A stretch of DNA of 64,000 nucleotides from Streptomyces europaeiscabiei (GTDB lineage: Bacteria; Actinomycetota; Actinomycetes; Streptomycetales; Streptomycetaceae): positions 8,932,001 to 8,996,000 of the forward strand of contig NZ_CP107841.1 in assembly GCF_036346855.1 (NCBI RefSeq), read 5' to 3'. This document shows positions 34,093 to 44,456 of the stretch, piece after piece (the first letter of the stretch is position 1; the number at the start of each line of letters is the position of its first letter). Under the pieces are notes generated by a model. The model searched no databases and was not told the DNA's origin. It was given only the letters and a program-made list of their open reading frames with translations. A program made the translations under genes and the position numbers.

Positions 34093-35174
34093 GCGGTCTC
34101 CTGATTTCGCGAAGTCGAATAGTCACGCCGCCCCGGCAGGGGCGACACACCCATCATTACCATTTGTCACGGTTTGCGCACTTTGTGTGATGTGCTGCCC
34201 TGTCGGGGGCCACCCGCCGCTCGCCTCACTTCTCTTGTCGTGCCCATGACATGCATCCGACTTCGACGTGAACGGCCGACTCCGGGACGCCTGTGGAGTG
34301 TGTCCACTCCGTGAGGCAAGGGTGGCTACCGAAATCCGCCTGCTTCCTACGCTCCGCCCGGCTCGCTCACAACGAGAATCACCGTTGCGCCGGCAACCCT
34401 TGTGTCGAAGTGGCTCAAGTGATTACGGCGACTTTTTTCCACGTGATTCAGGATTTATCGTCATGCCCGATCGAAAACTCGAAGGTGGGGTCAGAGGAAT
34501 GAAACCGACCATCTCCCTCTGTGTGATTCGAAAATTCCTCGATGGTGTCCCCGGCGAGCTGTACGGCGCCACCCCTGGGTTGACTTCGGGGACAAGGGCA
34601 TTCTCAATGTCGAACGCGCTCGCGGAAAAGTGGACCACCTGCTTCTGGTGGACGCGGGCATGACCAATCGGCGAGAAGAGTCATTTCCTCCACTGCCCTG
34701 TGAGTCCTGTATGATCCCGCGCGCCGGCCCGCCTACCCGATCAAGCATCTCGTCCGCGGCGATTTGCACGGGCGCTACGAAGGCGTGACACGCGAGTACC
34801 TGACTGCCGATGAGGAGCGCGGACAGGAGTGCGTTCTGCCTGGCCCGGACCAGGCGTGACATGGGACGCAGTGCAGAGGTGATCGCCCCCTGCGGAACCG
34901 GCACGGAACCTTGCGGAGAGGGGTGGCTGGGTGGAGGGGATCTATTACGCACTCACGCAGGCAGGAATCCTCAAGGATGAGTCCGGTGACTGGCCGGGAA
35001 CCAGGAATACCCTCTGACGGGCACGGGCAGCAGTCGCAGCGTCTTGAAGATGTGGGGGCTGCCCTTCGAATATTTTGGAAACGAATTGTCCGCAAAACCG
35101 CGGAGTCGTGATTGTGCCGTCGCCCGTCAGGCCGGAAAATCGAACAGTATCCAGGGGGACGTCCCGGGTGGTCC
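34093..35174. other. Gene-poor region with decayed coding fragments
   Basis: About 1.1 kb of lower GC than its surroundings lacks an intact gene. Protein-like tails appear without starts: near 34570-34670 VDFGDKGILNVERARGKVDH then LLLVDAGMTNRREESF; 34731-34859 YPIKHLVRGDLHGRYEG to GQECVLPGPDQA; and 34940-35020 GIYYALTQAGILKDESGDWP. I do not recognise these families. Order and orientation (all plus strand) suggest one or more genes broken by mutations. Confidence 0.5.
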
Positions 35175-35203
35175 GTCGCAGGTTCAGAACCTGTCGTTCC
35201 GAC
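35175..35203 (+). other. tRNA-Pro 3'-end remnant, possible attachment site
   Basis: From TCGCAGGTTCA to TTCCGAC, 25 of 28 bases match the 3' end of the tRNA-Pro copies (T arm and acceptor 3' strand). The T stem GCAGG/CCTGT is intact. No 5' half of a tRNA precedes it. This is how a displaced attR of a tRNA-integrating element looks. Confidence 0.65.
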
Positions 35204-35222
35204 TTGTGGAGAAGCAGGTTGG

Positions 35223-35256
35223 AAGCCGTATCGGTGTATGTCGATGCGGCTTTTTT
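35223..35256 (+). terminator. Intrinsic terminator with U-tract
   Basis: AAGCCGTATCG pairs with CGATGCGGCTT (one G-U pair) across an 8-nt loop and is followed by TTTTTTCTT. It lies 20 bp past the tRNA-Pro remnant, as a tRNA terminator would. The next 325 bp hold no recognisable intact gene; a minus-strand fragment reads VFAEEPDHAVAIADCQSFLD. Confidence 0.8.
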
Positions 35257-35581
35257 CTTGAGGGTGAGCTGGTGCGCGCCCGCTCACAGTACGGCCGGTT
35301 GTTGAAGTCGCCCGTGCTTTTCCACAGACAGTAGGCCGCCTGGATGTTCCATTCGGGATCCAGTGCCTTGCGCGGAGTTCCGCCGAGTTTCGACGGACGG
35401 GCGTCGGAGTCCGGAAGACGCCCCGGTTCCTGGTGCCGTTGGTGTTCGGCAGCATGCGGAGGGGGTCGAGGAAGGACTGGCAGTCGGCGATCGCGACCGC
35501 ATGGTCGGGCTCCTCGGCGAACACCTGGCGGACGCGTTGCCTCTCACGGAGAGGCATGTGCGGCGGTCGTTCGCGCGGGAC

Positions 35582-36622
35582 TCAGCCGCCGCCGTCGAGG
35601 TCGGCACACCGGCGCAGCACGTGCAGTTCGTGGCCGTCGAGCCGCATCTCGTAGAGCTTGCCGCGCGCGTTCTCGAAGGGGCGGTGGAGGATCATCATCA
35701 GCCGGCCGTCGAAGGTGCGGAACAGCATGCCGTGGCCACTGTCCTCGCGGACCAGGGGCCGCTGCTGGTCCCACGGCCCCGCGAGGTCGCCGGACCTGGA
35801 GACCGCGTACGTCTGCACATAGCCGCCGCTGATGGTGCCGTCGGCGCCGGCCACGTTCTTCTCGTACGTCGACCACAGCATGAGCAGGGAGTTGTCGGGA
35901 GTCCGGTACAGCTGGGGGCCGTCGGTGATGTACGGCGCGAGCTGGTGCGGCACTCCGCCGGGGATCTGCTCGGTGAGCCAGGACGCGTCCGAGGCCTTGA
36001 ACAGGAAGACAGGGTCCCCGATGGTCCCGGTCAGGTCCGGCGCCAGCCGGATCGCCTCCATGGTTCCGTCGACGGTCTGCAGCCACTCGTGCGCGTACAC
36101 CATCCAGGGCTGCCCGGACGGGTCGACGTAGAGGGTGCCGTCGAGGGTCATGAGGTTCTCGGGTGGAGTGGGGCGTGCGGGGTCGACGACGGTGAACGGG
36201 CCCAGCAGCGAGTCGGAGGCGGCTGTGATCGTGCCGCGCATGTGGTTCGGGAGCCGGAAGGGGGTGCCCCACCGGTTGGCCGGTGGCACATCGAGCGGTT
36301 TGTCCTCGTCGTGCAGCGTGGTGAGCAGGTAGTACCGGCCGTCCCACGCGTGCACCTCCGGCGCCCACGCCCCTTCGGTCGCCCAGATGCCCTTCTGCTC
36401 GGCCGTCCGGAAGACCACGACGGGGCGCGTCCAGTCCCGCAGGTCGGCGCTGCGGTAGACCATCGTGCCGGTGCCGTCCACGCCCGAAACGGTCGGGTCG
36501 TTGGACGTGTAGAGGTAGTAGGTGCGGGTTCTGTCGTCGGCGACCACGAACGGGTCGTGCAGCGGCATGTCGGGAAGCCGCATGGCGGGAAGGTGCTTCG
36601 GGTCGCTCTTGGTCACGGTCAC
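35582..36622 (-). CDS. Glycoside hydrolase family 43-like protein
   Basis: This protein of about 346 residues has the five-bladed propeller pattern of GH43: blade 1 LHDPFVVADDRTRTYYLYTS carries the catalytic Asp, then KGIWATEGAWAPEVHAWDGR with YYLLTTLHD, LDGTLYVDPSGQPWMVYAHE, and YITDGPQLYRTPDNSLLMLW. GSGHGMLFRTFDGRLMMILH-like sequence closes the propeller. No signal peptide is seen, so it acts inside the cell on arabino- or xylo-oligosaccharides. The start is uncertain: GTG 36622 or ATG 36583, neither with a good ribosome binding site. It is divergent from an aldo/keto reductase gene with about 100 bp between. Confidence 0.85.
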   Translation of the reverse strand: MTVTKSDPKHLPAMRLPDMPLHDPFVVADDRTRTYYLYTSNDPTVSGVDGTGTMVYRSADLRDWTRPVVVFRTAEQKGIWATEGAWAPEVHAWDGRYYLLTTLHDEDKPLDVPPANRWGTPFRLPNHMRGTITAASDSLLGPFTVVDPARPTPPENLMTLDGTLYVDPSGQPWMVYAHEWLQTVDGTMEAIRLAPDLTGTIGDPVFLFKASDASWLTEQIPGGVPHQLAPYITDGPQLYRTPDNSLLMLWSTYEKNVAGADGTISGGYVQTYAVSRSGDLAGPWDQQRPLVREDSGHGMLFRTFDGRLMMILHRPFENARGKLYEMRLDGHELHVLRRCADLDGGG

Positions 36623-36721
36623 GGTCGAAGAATAGTGAGCGGGGAGCCTTGACTTCGCGTGCGCTCCAAGTTGAAGACTCCCGTTCAGGCCCGAGATCCG
36701 GGTGGAACGGGAGGCAACGGC

Positions 36722-37705
36722 ATGAAGTACCGCACGATAGGCAGTGATCCGGGGACCCGCCGTGAGGTGAGTGTGCTGGCGCTCGGCGCGATGCTGTTCG
36801 GCTCGCGGACCGACGAGAAGACATCCTTCGCGGTGCTCGACCGCTACGTCGAAGCGGGTGGGAACTTCATCGACACGTCCGACAACTACGCGTTCTGGAT
36901 CGACGGAGGGCAGGGCGGGCAGAGCGAGGAACTGCTCGGACGGTGGCGGCGCAGCCGGGGCATCGGCAACGAGATCGTCATCGCCACCAAGCTCGGCGCC
37001 CGGCCCCTCGCGCCCGGCACCAGCTATGTCGACAACGCGGAAGGGCTTTCGGCGAAGGTCATCCGGGAGTCGGCGGAGCGCAGCCGGGAGCGGCTCGGGG
37101 TGGAGCGGCTGGACCTGCTCTACGCACACATCGAGGACCGTACGGTGTCGGCGCGGGAGACCGTCGAGGGGTTCGCGGAGCTCGTCGCGGAGGGCACGGT
37201 CGGGCTGCTCGGCGCGAGCAACCACGCCGTGTGGCGGGTGGAGCGGGCCCGCGCCCTCGCCGCCGCGGCCGGGCTGCCCGGCTACGAGGTGCTCCAGTAC
37301 CACCACAGCTATCTGCGACCGCGCACCGACGTCCCCAACGACCTCTGGGCGGACGGCACCCTCGGCGCGACCACCGCCGAACTGTTGAGCTATCTGGAGG
37401 CCGAGCCGGCCCTCACCCTGGTCGCCTACTCACCGCTGCTCACGGGCGGGTACGTGCGGCCGGACAAGCTGCAGCCGGACTACGACCACCCGGGTACCCC
37501 CGCCCGGACGAAGGTGCTGGGCGAGGTGGCGCGGGAGACCGGTGCGACCGTCAACCAGGTCGTGCTCGCCTGGCAGTTGGGTGGCCGGTTCCCGATCGTT
37601 CCGCTGGCCGGGGTGTCGTCGGTGGCGCAGTTGGAGGAGAACCTGGGGGCGGTGGAACTGGAGCTGACGGAGGAGCAGCGGGTCAGGCTGGACGCCGCGC
37701 ACTGA
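36722..37705 (+). CDS. Aldo/keto reductase
   Basis: This 327-residue NADPH-dependent TIM-barrel oxidoreductase shows the active-site tetrad as Asp/Tyr in GGNFIDTSDNYAFW, Lys in EIVIATKLGARP and His in LLYAHIEDRT. NADPH-binding residues lie in LLGASNHAVW and in the C-terminal FPIVPLAGVSSVAQLEENLG. It is of the AKR11/12-like group without a signal. ATG 36722 is preceded by GGGAGG at 8 nt. It shares a divergent promoter region with the GH43 gene, so both may be involved in sugar use, though this is only positional evidence. Confidence 0.92.
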   Translation: MKYRTIGSDPGTRREVSVLALGAMLFGSRTDEKTSFAVLDRYVEAGGNFIDTSDNYAFWIDGGQGGQSEELLGRWRRSRGIGNEIVIATKLGARPLAPGTSYVDNAEGLSAKVIRESAERSRERLGVERLDLLYAHIEDRTVSARETVEGFAELVAEGTVGLLGASNHAVWRVERARALAAAAGLPGYEVLQYHHSYLRPRTDVPNDLWADGTLGATTAELLSYLEAEPALTLVAYSPLLTGGYVRPDKLQPDYDHPGTPARTKVLGEVARETGATVNQVVLAWQLGGRFPIVPLAGVSSVAQLEENLGAVELELTEEQRVRLDAAH

Positions 37706-37800
37706 ACCACGCGGGCCGGGCGCACCCGTCCTCGGTCACGCCGCCTTCTGAAGGTTCCCGTCCTCGTTCCCGCCGGCCTTCCGGCAGTCCCGGTCCCGGG

Positions 37801-38322
37801 TCACGCCCGAGCGACGTTCGCCGTGAGCAGCCGCAGCAACTGCTTGGCCATGGTGTGCTGTTCGGGGGTCAGCCCCATGGCCTCGCCGATGTCCACGGGA
37901 ACGGTCCGGGCCCGCTCCTCGAGCCGGGCGCCCGACTCGGTCAGGCGGATGGAGACCGAGCGCTCGTCGTCCGTGCGGCGCTCGCGGCGGAGCACGCCGC
38001 CGGCCTCCAGGCGCTTCAGGAGTGGGGAGAGCGTGCTGGACTCCAACTGGAGCGCGGCTCCCAGGTCGCGTACGGAGATCGAGTCCTGCTCCCAGAGCAC
38101 GAGCATGACCAGGTACTGCGGATAGGTCAGTCCCAGCTCGTCGAGCAGCGGCCGGTAGCGGGCGGTGACCGCGCGCGAGGCGGCGTACAGGGCGAAACAG
38201 AGCTGGTCGTCCAGGAGCAGACTCCGCTCCGGCGCCGAGGCCGGGTCCTGGGCCGTTCCGGTCGTGCTCACGATGTCGCCGACTGTGCTCACGGTGTCGC
38301 TCCTCCGCCCTGTGCTCTGCAT
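37801..38322 (-). CDS. MarR-family regulator, OhrR-like
   Basis: This 173-residue winged-helix regulator has the peroxide-sensing Cys42 in DDQLCFALYAASRAV, and TYPQYLVMLVLWEQDSISVR with LQLESSTLSPLLKRLEAGG forms the DNA-binding domain. The LCFALY and YRPLLDELGLTYPQYLVML patterns are those of OhrR, which releases DNA when the Cys is oxidised by organic hydroperoxides. The wing is RRERRTDDERSVSIRLT. ATG 38322 is chosen over the upstream TTG. An unusual 35-residue Ser/Thr-rich N-terminal extension precedes the fold. The usual partner ohr is not adjacent; a palindrome 60 bp upstream may be its own operator. Confidence 0.85.
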   Translation of the reverse strand: MQSTGRRSDTVSTVGDIVSTTGTAQDPASAPERSLLLDDQLCFALYAASRAVTARYRPLLDELGLTYPQYLVMLVLWEQDSISVRDLGAALQLESSTLSPLLKRLEAGGVLRRERRTDDERSVSIRLTESGARLEERARTVPVDIGEAMGLTPEQHTMAKQLLRLLTANVARA

Positions 38323-38381
38323 GACGATCACCCACCCTACCTTCAAGTCCCCCCGACTCTATTGTGTGTCATTTAGTCGGC

Positions 38382-38396
38382 CACGATTTAATCGTG
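38382..38396. promoter_or_regulatory. Palindrome CACGAT-TTA-ATCGTG, likely MarR operator
   Basis: A perfect 15-nt AT-centred palindrome lies 60 bp upstream of the OhrR-like start, within an AT-richer stretch (TCATTTAGTCGG). It fits autoregulation. Confidence 0.6.
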
Positions 38397-38439
38397 CGAT
38401 GTGCCGGGGTGTGGCGTCAGGGCGTCCGTGGGGCGGGCG

Positions 38440-39063
38440 CTACGGACGGACCAGCGGGGCCTGGCGCATGACGGCCCAGCGCGAGGCGGCCGGGAGGGGG
38501 ATCTGCTCCACCTTGACGTCCAGGAGCGAGTGGCGGTAGCGGCAGGTCGGGGGAGTGTCGACCAGGAGAAGGCAGGTGACGGTCGTACCGCAGCCGATGA
38601 GGCCCGGACCGATCCTCAGCTCGGAACCGTGGAGGGTGACGGGCGGGGGTTCGGCCGCGCTGGGCTCCGCTTCGGTGGCGACCAGCTCCACGTAGGGCAC
38701 GCCGAGGTCCACCCGGATCGGCTGACCGCGGTCGAAGGCGCCGCTCGGGATGTCCCGCCGGCCCGGATTGGTGAGGACGATCCGTACCAGGTGGGGATCG
38801 GCCAGCAGCGTGCCGTTGCACCGGATCTCCAGCGCGCCGCCTACCGGCTCGTGGACCAGCGGGGCATGGCTCGTCGCATACGTGAGCCGGCGTCTGGGAT
38901 GCGCCGCGCGCAGTGCGGCCCAGATCGCGCCGCAGCCCATGAGGACGGCCACCGCGACACCGGCGGCCGTCCACAACGTCTGCGACGCGTAGAAGGCGCC
39001 GGAGGCGAGGAGTCCGGAGACGGGACCGGACGCGACGTCCACCCAGTCAGATGTCCCGTGCAT
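38440..39063 (-). CDS. Membrane-anchored protein of unknown function
   Basis: This 207-residue protein has one clear transmembrane segment at residues 28-50 (LWTAAGVAVAVLMGCGAIWA) and a soluble domain of about 150 residues with beta character (LEIRCNGTLLADPHLVRIVL, TNPGRRDIPSGAFDRGQPIR). I do not recognise a family with certainty; the soluble part recalls the beta-sandwich next to DUF397/XRE modules in Streptomyces. The ATG at 39063 lies inside the end of the DUF397 gene, overlapping 17 bp, so expression is coupled to that gene and the regulator upstream of it. Confidence 0.65.
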   Translation of the reverse strand: MHGTSDWVDVASGPVSGLLASGAFYASQTLWTAAGVAVAVLMGCGAIWAALRAAHPRRRLTYATSHAPLVHEPVGGALEIRCNGTLLADPHLVRIVLTNPGRRDIPSGAFDRGQPIRVDLGVPYVELVATEAEPSAAEPPPVTLHGSELRIGPGLIGCGTTVTCLLLVDTPPTCRYRHSLLDVKVEQIPLPAASRWAVMRQAPLVRP

Positions 39064-39322
39064 GGGCGGCTTCCCGTGGACAGGGGCCACCCGGCCACCC
39101 CGAACGTGCCCCGCCGACGAGCCTCCGCCATGCGGCGGGCCGGAACACCAGCCCCGGCCCGTCGGTGTCCTTGGAGTCCCGGACGGCTATCAGGTTCTCG
39201 ACGAAGGCCACCTCCACACAGGCGCCGTTGCCCGAGCTGCGGCTGCTCCTGTGCCAGAGCGCGTTCCTCAGTGCCGTCGGCTCGACCTGCGGGGCCCGTC
39301 GCCCGTCGTCCGTGCTCGTCAT
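39047..39322 (-). CDS. DUF397 domain-containing protein
   Basis: This 91-residue protein has the DUF397 core HRSSRSSGNGACVEVAFVEN, IAVRDSKDTDGPGLVFRPAA and W. Such small proteins almost always follow a DUF5753-type XRE regulator, as here, and act as its partner, similar to BldB/WhiJ modules controlling development. The start overlaps the regulator stop by 4 bp (ATGA). The C-terminus is prolonged by 20 residues that overlap the next membrane-protein gene. Confidence 0.85.
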   Translation of the reverse strand: MTSTDDGRRAPQVEPTALRNALWHRSSRSSGNGACVEVAFVENLIAVRDSKDTDGPGLVFRPAAWRRLVGGARSGWPGGPCPREAAHARDI

Positions 39323-40182
39323 CGGCTCCGCATCTCCCTCGCGATGTTCTCCAGCGTGGCGGGCGTCTCCTGCGGATCCGGGGCCGCTGCCCGCACCAGG
39401 TCGAAGGTCTGGACGAAGGCGCGTACGTCGCGCTCCTTCTCCAGGTACACGTTGCCGGCGATGGAATTGACGTAGACCACGGTCGGTGTGTGGCCCTCGA
39501 ACTCCAGCAGCGAGAACATCCCGGCCAGCGCCGCGTGCGCGCCCTTGGCCGTCGGCATGATCTGGATGGTGACGTGGGGCATGGCCGTCGCCTCGGCCAG
39601 GTGGGCGAGCTGGGCCGCCATCACCTCCGGGCCGCCGACCGGGCGCCGCAGCGCGCTCTCCTCGACCACCACCCACAGCTCCAGCGGGTCCGGGTCACGG
39701 GTCAGCAGCGCCTGGCGCTCCTTGCGGAACCGCACCAGCTGATCCACCTCGTACGGTTCGTTCGGGCGCGCGGCGGAGATCACGGCGCGGGCGTAGTCCT
39801 CGGTCTGGAGCAGTCCGTGCACGAACGTGGGCTCGTACGAGCGCAGCGCGCGGGCGTCGGACTCCAGCCCGGCGTACGTGGCCATGCCGGAGGGGAGGAC
39901 CTCGCCGTAGTGGGCCCACCAGCCCTGCTGCTGCGCGTCCTTGTGGATCTGCAGCACGGTCTCGATCTGCGCCGGGTCGGTGACGCCGTACCACCCCAGC
40001 AGGTCCCGTACGTCCCGTGCCTTGATGGGGGCCTGGCCCGTCTCCACCCGGCTGATCTTGGACATGGAGCATTCGAGGTGGGCCGCGACCTCCTCGATCT
40101 TCCGGCCGGCGTGCTCACGCAGGCGCCGCAGCTCCGCCCCCAGCTGCCGTCGCCGTACCGTCGGTCCCCCCGCCATGGCCAT
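39319..40182 (-). CDS. XRE-family regulator with DUF5753 domain (WhiJ-like)
   Basis: This 287-residue regulator has an N-terminal helix-turn-helix (LGAELRRLREHAGRKIEEVA, LECSMSKISRVETGQ) and a C-terminal DUF5753 domain (IQTEDYARAV-like LLQTEDYARAVISAARPNEP, WVVVEESALRRPVGGPEVMA, ATAMPHVTIQIMPTAKGAHA). This is the standard actinobacterial module with DUF397 directly downstream. Members such as WhiJ influence sporulation or antibiotic timing. MAMAGG.. at 40182 is the annotated start and a second ATG lies two codons on. The three-gene overlap with DUF397 and a membrane protein suggests one operon. Confidence 0.9.
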   Translation of the reverse strand: MAMAGGPTVRRRQLGAELRRLREHAGRKIEEVAAHLECSMSKISRVETGQAPIKARDVRDLLGWYGVTDPAQIETVLQIHKDAQQQGWWAHYGEVLPSGMATYAGLESDARALRSYEPTFVHGLLQTEDYARAVISAARPNEPYEVDQLVRFRKERQALLTRDPDPLELWVVVEESALRRPVGGPEVMAAQLAHLAEATAMPHVTIQIMPTAKGAHAALAGMFSLLEFEGHTPTVVYVNSIAGNVYLEKERDVRAFVQTFDLVRAAAPDPQETPATLENIAREMRSR

Positions 40183-40340
40183 CGCTTCTCCCCACGGTGA
40201 TGCCTCGCGTGACGCAAGTGTGCCGACCGCTCAACTTGCTTGTCCCCGGCCCGAGTTCAGAATACACATGTGACTGACGCAATTGCGTGGAGGAAGTCCC
40301 TTTGGGTGCGGGAGAGGTCGAAAGTGGGCAGAAAGCACAC

Positions 40341-40372
40341 CGCCCCGGCCGGGAACGATCCCGGCCGGGGCG
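40341..40372. terminator. icd terminator, 14-bp stem
   Basis: The perfect repeat CGCCCCGGCCGGGA around ACGA lies 44 bp past the icd stop on the minus strand, between icd and the upstream end of the XRE gene. Confidence 0.85.
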
Positions 40373-40415
40373 GCGCCGTGCGGACCCGCAGATCCGCGCA
40401 GGGTGTGTGTCAGGG

Positions 40416-42875
<2,460 letters not shown>

Positions 42876-42882
42876 CGAACAC

Positions 42883-43965
42883 CTAGGGCGCCACCTCGAC
42901 CGACGCCTCACGCTGATGCGGGATCTCCACGCTGCCCCCGCCCGTCTGCAAGGTGATCGCCCGCCGGGGCACCGGCACGCTGATCCCCTCGGCCCGGTAC
43001 CGCTTGTGCAGGCGCTTGATGAACTCGTGCTTGATCCGGTACTGGTCGCTGAACTCCCCGACCCCGAGGATCACGGTCATTCCGATGCGGGAGTCACCGA
43101 AGGTGTGGAAGCGCACGGCGGGCTCGTGATCCGGGACCGCGCCCTCGACCTCCTTCATGGTCTCGGCGATGATCTCGTTGGTGACCCGCTCGACATGCTC
43201 CAGGTCGCTGTCGTAGCCGACGCCCACCTGCACGAGCAGGGTCATGTCCTGCTCGGGCTGGTTGAAGTTGGTCATGTTGGTGCCGGCGAGCTGGCCGTTG
43301 GGGATGATCACCAGGTTGTTGGAGAGCGACTTGATCGTCGTCTGCCGCCAGTTGATGTCGACGACATAGCCCTCCTCGCCGCTGCTCAGCTTGATGTAGT
43401 CGCCCGGCTGGACCGTCTTCGACGCGAGGATGTGGATGCCCGCGAAGAGGTTGGCAAGGGTGTCCTGGAGGGCCAGCGCCACCGCGAGACCGCCGACGCC
43501 CAGTGCCGTGACCAGCGGGGCGACCGGGATGCCCAGGGTTTGCAGGATCACCAGGCAGCCGATCGCGAGGACCGTGACCCGGGTGATGTTCACGAAGATC
43601 GTGACCGAACCCGCGACCCCGGCCCGGGACTGGGCGAGCGAACGCACCAGGCCGGCGATCACCCTGGCCGACGTGATCGTGGCGACGAGGATGAACAGCA
43701 CCGTCAGGCACTGGTTCACGTTGTGCTGCACGGTCTTCGTCAGTGGCAGCACCGCCGCCGCGGCGGCCGCGCCGCCGACGAACGCGCCCCAGGGGACCAG
43801 GGAGCGCAGTGTGTCGACGATGACGTCGTCACCGCCCCAGCGGGTCTTCGTGGCGTGGCCGCCGAGCCAGCGCAGCAGCAGCCGCAGCAGGAACGCGGCC
43901 AACAGGCCCGCGGCCAGAGTGATTCCGGCCACGAGGTAGTCGTCTAGGGTGAGGGCCCGGGTCAT
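42883..43965 (-). CDS. MscS-type mechanosensitive channel
   Basis: This 360-residue small-conductance mechanosensitive channel has four predicted membrane segments: YLVAGITLAAGLLAAFLL, PWGAFVGGAAAAAAVLPL, LTVLFILVATITSARVIAG and the pore helix region LVTALGVGGLAVALALQDTL with ANLFAGIHIL. The cytoplasmic beta domain follows (GDYIKLSSGEEGYVVDINWR, NLVIIPNGQLAGTNMTNF), then the alpha/beta portal domain. It opens on hypo-osmotic shock to release solutes. GGGAGGTGA lies just before the ATG. It is monocistronic, ended by a hairpin in the dispersed repeat. Confidence 0.93.
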   Translation of the reverse strand: MTRALTLDDYLVAGITLAAGLLAAFLLRLLLRWLGGHATKTRWGGDDVIVDTLRSLVPWGAFVGGAAAAAAVLPLTKTVQHNVNQCLTVLFILVATITSARVIAGLVRSLAQSRAGVAGSVTIFVNITRVTVLAIGCLVILQTLGIPVAPLVTALGVGGLAVALALQDTLANLFAGIHILASKTVQPGDYIKLSSGEEGYVVDINWRQTTIKSLSNNLVIIPNGQLAGTNMTNFNQPEQDMTLLVQVGVGYDSDLEHVERVTNEIIAETMKEVEGAVPDHEPAVRFHTFGDSRIGMTVILGVGEFSDQYRIKHEFIKRLHKRYRAEGISVPVPRRAITLQTGGGSVEIPHQREASVEVAP

Positions 43966-44251
43966 CGGTCACCTCCCGAGTGACGCGCGGAGCGGCCGAC
44001 GGGCCGTATGTCAGGTCCCGTGGGCCGTATGTGATGTGTCGTCACCTTGCCACCTGCTCGAATTCGAGATGCACGATCAGCGCCTGCCCGGATGCGTGTA
44101 CGACGTCGGGCGCGACCGCTCATCCTGCCGTATCCGCACAGCTGATCGGCACCGGACCTGCGTGGATCGGCCGACGACCGGCCCCGCGTCCACAGGAATG
44201 TCCGGATGTGCACCGCGGTACGGCCGCCTCCGCCCGCCGGATCAGGGCAAC

Positions 44252-44430
44252 ATCCTCTTCCCGGATCCGCCGGTGTCCTCTTCCCGGATCCGCCGGGATC
44301 CGCCGGGATCCGCCGGTGTCCTCTTCCCGGATCCGCCGGTGTCCTCTTCCCGGATCCGCCGGGATCCGCCGGTGTCCTCTTCCGGGATCCGCCGGTGTCC
44401 TCTTCCGGGATCGGCCGGTGTTCTCCTTCC
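44252..44430. repeat. GGATCCGCCGG-based tandem repeats
   Basis: Units of GGATCCGCCGGTGTCCTCTT and shorter GGATCCGCCG alternate about nine times, directly 3' of the flippase-like gene. The remaining 280 bp between this and the mscS gene show no gene. Confidence 0.9.
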
Positions 44431-44456
44431 GGCACCGGCCGGCACCTCATCCGGCG

